Assembly: GCF_024807225.1 (NCBI RefSeq)
Contig: NZ_JANUCO010000001.1
Coordinates: 1,488,001 to 1,552,000, forward strand
DNA length: 64,000 nucleotides
Direction: 5' to 3'
Source: Chryseobacterium ginsenosidimutans
Lineage (GTDB): Bacteria > Bacteroidota > Bacteroidia > Flavobacteriales > Weeksellaceae
The position numbers and the translations under genes were made by a program. Positions 56,645 through 64,000 of this stretch are shown here, one piece after another (positions within the stretch are counted from its first letter, which is position 1; each line of letters opens with the position of its first letter). The notes below the pieces were generated by a model, which saw nothing but the letters and a program-made list of their open reading frames with translations, ran no database searches and was not told the origin of the DNA.

Positions 56645-58783
56645 TTACTTTACAATTTTCATTTCATCAACCAGCCATTTAGAATCGGCGTATTTATCGA
56701 TAATGAAAAGGATGTATTTTGTATCCACCATGATATTTCTGCTGAAACGAGGATCGTAATTAATGTCGCTCATCGTTCCTTCCCATTGTCTGTCGAAGTT
56801 TAATCCAACAAGATTTCCGTTGGCATCAAGAGCCGGACTTCCGGAGTTTCCTCCCGTTGTGTGGTTTGTCGCCGTGAATCCTACAGGAACGTCACCTGTT
56901 TTGTCTTTATAATTTCCGAAATCTTTTTTGTTGTAAAGATCGATCAGTTTTTTAGGAACATCAAACTCATAATCTCCCGGAACATATTTTTCTAAAACTC
57001 CCGCCAAATGCGTCTGATAACTGTAAGAAACAGCATCTCTCGGTGAAGAACCTTTTACTTTTCCATACGTTACACGAAGCGTAGAATTGGCATCCGGGAA
57101 GAATTTTCTGTCTTTATCGGTTGCCATTTGCTGTGCCATAAACGTTTTCTGAAGGGCATCAATTTTCGTCTGTAAAGAAGTAAATTGTGGATCTGCAGCC
57201 TTCATATAAGTATCTCTCATGGAAACGAAAAGCTGATAAACACCGTCTTTTTTCAATGTTTTGATCAGTTTATCCTGATTAGAGAATGCTTTTTCGATGT
57301 CTTTGCTTAAAGAAGCGCCATTCACTTCAGCTCTTCCTGTAATGATCGAGTTTTTAGAAAGATCTTCAATCGACTGGATGTTTTGAGTCTCATTTTTAAG
57401 CTTATCAAAACCTACAGGTAAAAATTGTGGAGCGGTTTTGTTGGCATAAAGCGCCAATAATTTTGCCGTTACTTTTGCATCAAGTTCTGCGCTGTAATCT
57501 TTGTAGAAAGAAATAAGTCTGCTTTTGAAAGCAGCCGTTCCTTTTTCATCCATTCTTCCTGCTTCTACTGCGGTAATGTAGTTGTAGTAAAGATTTGCCA
57601 ACATCAAAGTCTCTGCATTTCTCAGCGTTTCCGTGTAATAAGCATTATTTAAAGCAAATGGAGCTTGGTCGTTATAAAGTTTATTTAATTGATCTAAAGT
57701 TGTTTTAACCTCAGAGTTTTTAGCAACTAAAGAACCTTCATACATTACTTTTTTCTCCACCGCATTAGATTTTTTCAAACCTTCCACTTCACCGATCCAT
57801 TTTTTCCAATAGTTAGCTACAGAAGCGTATTTTGCAGAATACTGAATGCGGGTTGCATCATCCGTACGCATTTTTTCGTCCAAAGTTTTTAAGGCAACAT
57901 CTCTTACCGCAATTCTCGCAGGATCAATCTCTTTCATGATTTTTTCAACCGCGATTGCCGGAAGATATTCGGTTGTTCTTCCCGGAAATCCAAAAACGAA
58001 AGTGAAGTCATTTTCATTTTTATCTTTAATGGAAACCGGCAGATAATGTTTCGGCACATAAGGAACATTGTCCTTTGAATATTCCGCAGGTTTATTGTCT
58101 TTTCCTGCATAAATTCTGAACATCGAGAAATCTCCCGTATGTCTTGGCCAAACCCAGTTGTCGGTATCGGAGCCGAATTTCCCGATGCTTTGCGGCGGTG
58201 CTCCTACCAAACGAATGTCTTTGTAAGTTTCGATGGTGTAAGCATAAAATTTATTTCCGTAATACATTGATTTTACAGAAATTGACTGATAAGATTCAAT
58301 TTTCTGAGAGTTTTTATAAATCTCAATGTTTTTAGCAATTTGTTTTGAAAGTTCAGGTTCCGTAAGGTTGTCCGTTCCTTCTAAAATCTGATTGGAAACT
58401 TCTTTAATATCAACAATAAAATCTACTGTCACACCCGGATTCGGAAGTTCGCCTTCAGGATTTTTTGCCCAGAAACCGTTTGATAAAAGGTCATTCTGAA
58501 CCGTTGAATGCGCCTGAATCTGCCCGAAACCACAGTGGTGATTCGTTAATAATAATCCTTTTGGAGAAATAATTTCCGCGGTACAACCTCCGTTGAATTG
58601 TACTACAGCATCTTTTATGCTTGCTTTCTGAGGATTGAAGATGTCTTTCGCAGAAATTTTCATTCCCAAGTCTTTCATTTCCTTCTCATTAAGCTCTGTT
58701 GGAATCCACATTCCACCGTATTGCTGCGCAAACGTCATTACAGCCGGCAAAAGAAATACAGATAGAAGTATCTTTTTTGTCAT
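56645..58783 (-). CDS. S46 dipeptidyl peptidase, DPP11-type
   Basis: About 712 residues from ATG at 58783, which opens a signal peptide (MTKKILLSVFLLPAVMTFAQ); the TTG at 58801 is not needed. Catalytic triad: His in LLTNHHCGFGQ, Asp in DTDNWVWPRHTGDFSMFRIY, Ser in TGGNSGSPALDANG. The S1 specificity segment reads GLNFDRQWEGTMSDINYD. An Arg at this point is the hallmark of DPP11 (Asp/Glu preference), while DPP7 has Gly there. The periplasmic enzyme releases dipeptides during peptide feeding. Confidence 0.9.
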   Translation of the reverse strand: MTKKILLSVFLLPAVMTFAQQYGGMWIPTELNEKEMKDLGMKISAKDIFNPQKASIKDAVVQFNGGCTAEIISPKGLLLTNHHCGFGQIQAHSTVQNDLLSNGFWAKNPEGELPNPGVTVDFIVDIKEVSNQILEGTDNLTEPELSKQIAKNIEIYKNSQKIESYQSISVKSMYYGNKFYAYTIETYKDIRLVGAPPQSIGKFGSDTDNWVWPRHTGDFSMFRIYAGKDNKPAEYSKDNVPYVPKHYLPVSIKDKNENDFTFVFGFPGRTTEYLPAIAVEKIMKEIDPARIAVRDVALKTLDEKMRTDDATRIQYSAKYASVANYWKKWIGEVEGLKKSNAVEKKVMYEGSLVAKNSEVKTTLDQLNKLYNDQAPFALNNAYYTETLRNAETLMLANLYYNYITAVEAGRMDEKGTAAFKSRLISFYKDYSAELDAKVTAKLLALYANKTAPQFLPVGFDKLKNETQNIQSIEDLSKNSIITGRAEVNGASLSKDIEKAFSNQDKLIKTLKKDGVYQLFVSMRDTYMKAADPQFTSLQTKIDALQKTFMAQQMATDKDRKFFPDANSTLRVTYGKVKGSSPRDAVSYSYQTHLAGVLEKYVPGDYEFDVPKKLIDLYNKKDFGNYKDKTGDVPVGFTATNHTTGGNSGSPALDANGNLVGLNFDRQWEGTMSDINYDPRFSRNIMVDTKYILFIIDKYADSKWLVDEMKIVK

Positions 58784-58879
58784 AATCAAAATTTTGCCCA
58801 ATTTACAAAGAAAAACGGAGATGTAGGTTATGAAAATGGTGAAATTGATAATCGAAAAATCACGATTAATTTTTTTATT

Positions 58880-59527
58880 TTAAAACTGGTAAGCAATGAT
58901 TTTTTCATCTTCCATCAGGCTTTTGATTAATGCTTCATGATTACTATTATTTCCTGTGATAACCCATGATGTAGCGAGATTTCCCTGTGTATATTGTTGT
59001 TTTGACATGATAAATCTAAGATGATTTTTTTGAAAAAGCTCTTCACAATGTTTGATATCATGATAATTGACGACTGCAATTTTGTATTCCCTGATTTTGT
59101 GTTTTCTGTCGATAAATCTTTCAAAAAGAGTAAGGGTATTGAGAACCAATAAAATTAAAATAGTTCCTAAAAGTGCAATGTAAAAATATCCCGAACCGAC
59201 CGCCATTCCGATGGAAGCAGTTGCCCAGATTGTAGTTGCTGTGGTAATTCCGTCGATTTTATTATCGCCTTTAAAAATAACTCCAGCTCCCAAAAAACCG
59301 ATTCCCGTAATGATATTTGCAGCCAGTCGATCAGGATTTGCCACCCCGATTTTAATGGAAAGAATCGTAAACAGGCAAGACCCGAAACAGACCAAAATAA
59401 AGGTACGCAATCCCGCAGATTTGTTTCTGTACTCTCGTTCCGTACCGATCATGATGCCAAGAATTACAGAAATAAATATCAGTAATAATTCATTTTCAAT
59501 GACGTAATGATCCTTTAAAAATTCCAT
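58880..59527 (-). CDS. MgtC/SapB-family membrane protein
   Basis: 215 residues. About four transmembrane helices in the first 130 residues carry the MgtC signature GTEREYRNKSAGLRTFILVCFGSCLFT and ITGIGFLGAGVIFKGDNKIDGITTATTIWATASIGMAVGSG. The C-terminal 80 residues are a soluble ACT-like domain. MgtC proteins are tied to growth at low Mg2+ and to ATP synthase and phosphate control in other bacteria. The role here is not shown. Confidence 0.9.
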   Translation of the reverse strand: MEFLKDHYVIENELLLIFISVILGIMIGTEREYRNKSAGLRTFILVCFGSCLFTILSIKIGVANPDRLAANIITGIGFLGAGVIFKGDNKIDGITTATTIWATASIGMAVGSGYFYIALLGTILILLVLNTLTLFERFIDRKHKIREYKIAVVNYHDIKHCEELFQKNHLRFIMSKQQYTQGNLATSWVITGNNSNHEALIKSLMEDEKIIAYQF

Positions 59528-59595
59528 TTTTTATATTTTAAACTTCTTTGAATAAAATTACGATAAAATCTTCATCTCAGGATATTTTAAACAAA

Positions 59596-59621
59596 AAAGA
59601 CTGCCCGAAAAGACAGTCTTT
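59596..59621 (-). terminator. Terminator after ligA
   Basis: Arms AAAGACTG and CAGTCTTT with a 10-base loop. On the minus strand followed by a T-rich stretch, 20 bases past the ligA stop. Confidence 0.7.
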
Positions 59622-59640
59622 AATTTGATATAATAAAAAT

Positions 59641-61648
<2,008 letters not shown>

Positions 61649-61863
61649 TGGGTTTCTATCTTTTGAGCAAAAATAACTAAAGTAATTTCATTTAAAAAAA
61701 TAAGGCTAAAAAATATTCTGGGAAAATTAAAATCGCGTAACATATTCCAACAAACTGGTTCTGTATGGGATAAATGTGTTGTTAAGGTTTATTTAACATA
61801 ATGTTCCAAGATAATTAAAAAAATGTTAAAATTCCCGTAAACACACGGTCCTCAAAGTCGAGA

Positions 61864-61871
61864 TACCTTTG
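61864..61871 (+). promoter_or_regulatory. -7 element TACCTTTG of the TonB-receptor gene
   Basis: TACCTTTG fits TAnnTTTG and lies 19 bases before the ATG at 61890. The rest of the 240-base gap upstream shows no ORF. Confidence 0.5.
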
Positions 61872-61889
61872 CACAGCTAATTTGATAAA

Positions 61890-64000
61890 ATGAGAAAAGT
61901 AAAGATTGTATTGGGATTATTGTTCTTGAGTTTTGGAACACTGGCGTATGCACAGACAACACAGGCATCGATTACGGGAAAGGTAACCGGCGTTGGGAAA
62001 ACAGCTCAGGAAAAAGTGAAAGTAACGATTGTAAACGAATCGACAGGTTTTAAAACTGAGACTGAAACGAACTCAAGAGGCGAATATATTTTCAAAGAAA
62101 TTCCTCTTGGCGGACCTTATACGGTAATCATAAACGATGAAAAAAGAGAAGGCTACACGGTGAATTTCGGAGATCAGGTAACGGTGAACATGGATTTGGG
62201 AAGCGAAAAAACGATCGAAGAAGTTGTAGTCGTAGGAAATCTTAAAAATAAAATCGGAAACCTTGGTGCTGCAACAGCCATTACAACAAAAAACATTGGG
62301 ATATTGCCTGTAAACGGAAGAAATTTTGCCAATCTTGCAGAATTGTCTCCTTTAAGCGGTAAAAACGGAAGTATTTCCGGACAGTTAGGTTCTTCTACCA
62401 ATTTTACGATCGACGGGATGACGGCGAAAAACCCGACTTCTGCGGGAGCTACAACAAGCCGAAGTGGTGCTCCGTTCTCTATTTCCATCGAAGCGGTTCG
62501 TGAATTTAAAGTGACGACCAACCAATATGATGTGACATTGGGAAGAAGTGGTGGTGGAACGATAAGTGCCGTTACAAAATCCGGAACCAACAAATTTTCA
62601 GGGAGCGCTTGGGAATATTTGAGAACAAATTGGCTTTCTAGCAAATATGACATCAGAGGAAATAAAATCAATAATGATTTCTCTACTTCTCAATTTGGTT
62701 TCTCTTTGGGTGGACCGATCATTAAAAATAAACTGCATTTCTTCATGGCATGGGATCATCAGTTAGATTCTAGGCCATTGCAAATTGCAGACATCAAATC
62801 TCATGATGACGAATTGAGATTGAATACAACAAATGCTACTTTAAATAAATTCTTAGACATCGCAAGAGCAAAATATGGAGTTGGAAATACGCCTCAGTTT
62901 GGAAGCTTCGATAAAGTAAGAAATTCTGATGCTGCATTTTTACGTTTAGACTGGCAGATTAATGATAAAAACTTATTGACATTAAGAAACAACTTTACTT
63001 ACGATTTAAATAAAAACGGATTAGGAGACAATACGGCAATTAATGCATTTGAGTCTTATGGGAATGATAAAAACTTAGATAACAGTTTATTATTGACTTT
63101 AAGATCGAACTTAAAGCCGAACATGACCAATGAATTGAAAGCTCAATATCTTTACACCGCACAAGACAGTTATCAGAATGACGAGTTGGGACACGCTATT
63201 CCGAGAGCGATTGTTGAGAATATTGTTTCCAGCATAGACGGAAAAGATAAAGCAACGAATATCCAAATCGGGGGTCACCGTTTCGGGCAGGAAAGTTTTA
63301 GAAATAATGTTTTCCAGATTGTTGATAACTTATATTACAACACCGATAAAATTAAATATACTTTCGGAGCAGATTTAATGTACACGATGGCAAAATCTAT
63401 CTACGGAAGTGAGGTGAACGGAAGATTCCATTTCAGAGAGAATCCTACGGCGAATGGTGGTGATAATCTATTTAATTTTAATAATCTTATCGCTTACAGA
63501 TTTTACAGAGAAGTTCCTTTGATGGAAGATCCTTCAGTGAAATCTAATATTTATAATCTAGGAGTTTACGGGCAGATTCAGACTAAAATTGCAAAAGGTC
63601 TGGATTTAATGGCTGGTTTAAGATTGGATTACGGAGGATACCCGAAAGCAGGATTTAATCAGAAATTGTATGATGAGATGGGAATCAGAACCGATAATCA
63701 GATCAAATCATTCATCATTCAGCCAAGATTCCAGTTTGACTGGAATATTAATGAAGGAAACAAAGATTTCTTGAAATTCGGAGCAGGTATTTTCTCTTCA
63801 GATATCAACAATTATATGATTATCAACAATTTGGTGTTTGATGGAAGACATTTGGCAACAGTTGACGTTAATCCTTCACAGATTGGTCTTACTCCAGATT
63901 TTAACAGCTATAGAAACGATTACGGAACAGTTCCTACATTGTCTCAATATCAGCTTCCAACCATTAATTACACAGGAAAAGATGCGAAAATTCCTGTCGT
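61890..64000 (+). CDS. TonB-dependent-receptor-like outer-membrane protein, 3'-partial
   Basis: It opens with signal peptide MRKVKIVLGLLFLSFGTLAY and AQ, then a carboxypeptidase-regulatory-like beta-sandwich (ASITGKVTGVGKTAQEKVKVTIVNESTG ... NSRGEYIFKEIPLGGPYTV), a plug-like region (EEVVVVGNLKNKIGNLGAATAITTKNIGILPVNGRNFANL, TIDGMTAKNPTSAG, GGTISAVTKSGTNKFSG) and the start of a long barrel. It runs off the end of the window with no stop for 703 codons. The type is Oar-like or other large TonB receptors of Bacteroidetes. The ligand is unknown. Confidence 0.9.
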   Translation, partial: MRKVKIVLGLLFLSFGTLAYAQTTQASITGKVTGVGKTAQEKVKVTIVNESTGFKTETETNSRGEYIFKEIPLGGPYTVIINDEKREGYTVNFGDQVTVNMDLGSEKTIEEVVVVGNLKNKIGNLGAATAITTKNIGILPVNGRNFANLAELSPLSGKNGSISGQLGSSTNFTIDGMTAKNPTSAGATTSRSGAPFSISIEAVREFKVTTNQYDVTLGRSGGGTISAVTKSGTNKFSGSAWEYLRTNWLSSKYDIRGNKINNDFSTSQFGFSLGGPIIKNKLHFFMAWDHQLDSRPLQIADIKSHDDELRLNTTNATLNKFLDIARAKYGVGNTPQFGSFDKVRNSDAAFLRLDWQINDKNLLTLRNNFTYDLNKNGLGDNTAINAFESYGNDKNLDNSLLLTLRSNLKPNMTNELKAQYLYTAQDSYQNDELGHAIPRAIVENIVSSIDGKDKATNIQIGGHRFGQESFRNNVFQIVDNLYYNTDKIKYTFGADLMYTMAKSIYGSEVNGRFHFRENPTANGGDNLFNFNNLIAYRFYREVPLMEDPSVKSNIYNLGVYGQIQTKIAKGLDLMAGLRLDYGGYPKAGFNQKLYDEMGIRTDNQIKSFIIQPRFQFDWNINEGNKDFLKFGAGIFSSDINNYMIINNLVFDGRHLATVDVNPSQIGLTPDFNSYRNDYGTVPTLSQYQLPTINYTGKDAKIPV

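Overview
The window reads as chromosome of a low-GC Bacteroidetes, most likely a Chryseobacterium or close relative. Three things point there: promoters of the TAnnTTTG type, many lipoproteins with a Cys lipobox, and a Bacteroidetes-style type VI secretion (T6SSiii) accessory island, alongside chromosomal kdp, polA, ligA, an S46 dipeptidyl peptidase and a large TonB-type outer-membrane receptor.

Layout. 1-3.6 kb: end of an SH3-domain protein and three lipoproteins. 4.0-27 kb: T6SS accessory island with two near-identical tube proteins (tssD/hcp), a ClpV-type ATPase, a LysM-like protein, a lytic transglycosylase, two VgrG spikes, a putative HExxH metallopeptidase effector with candidate lipoprotein immunity genes (one a decayed tandem copy), an IS5-family element, a TPR protein, a 1582-residue Rhs protein with a polymorphic C-terminal toxin, and three genes in immunity position (Imm22-like, unknown, Imm51-like). 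No sheath, baseplate or membrane-complex genes are seen here, so those must lie elsewhere. 27.3-30.1 kb: polA. 30.2-41.8 kb: mixed accessory genes (lipoproteins, PP2C-like phosphatase, orphan Imm22-like, DUF6000-like and SMI1/KNR4-like genes, YdeI-like protein, DUF389 membrane protein, an IS110 transposase, an HD hydrolase, a Tet(X)-like flavin monooxygenase with an AraC regulator). 41.8-53.1 kb: a complete Bacteroidetes-type kdp locus on the minus strand, with an NtrC-type regulator, three tiny membrane proteins including KdpF, KdpA, KdpB, KdpC, a beta-barrel porin, the KdpD sensor half and a separate histidine kinase. 53.7-64 kb: M16 peptidase, S46 peptidase, MgtC-like protein, ligA and the start of a TonB-type receptor.

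The most striking sequence-level result is that eight coding regions, including polA, ligA, kdpA and kdpD, are each broken by one extra base, and in all eight the extra base is an A in GAAAC (either strand) where GAAC restores the family reading frame. This looks like a systematic, context-dependent sequencing or basecalling error, not eight real mutations. The other strong signals are a tandem GTAGnnnnnCTAC dyad at a fixed distance from matching promoters of both tssD genes, and a 337-bp non-autonomous element with the same terminal repeats as the IS5-family element, both inserted at the same point of a dispersed palindromic repeat.
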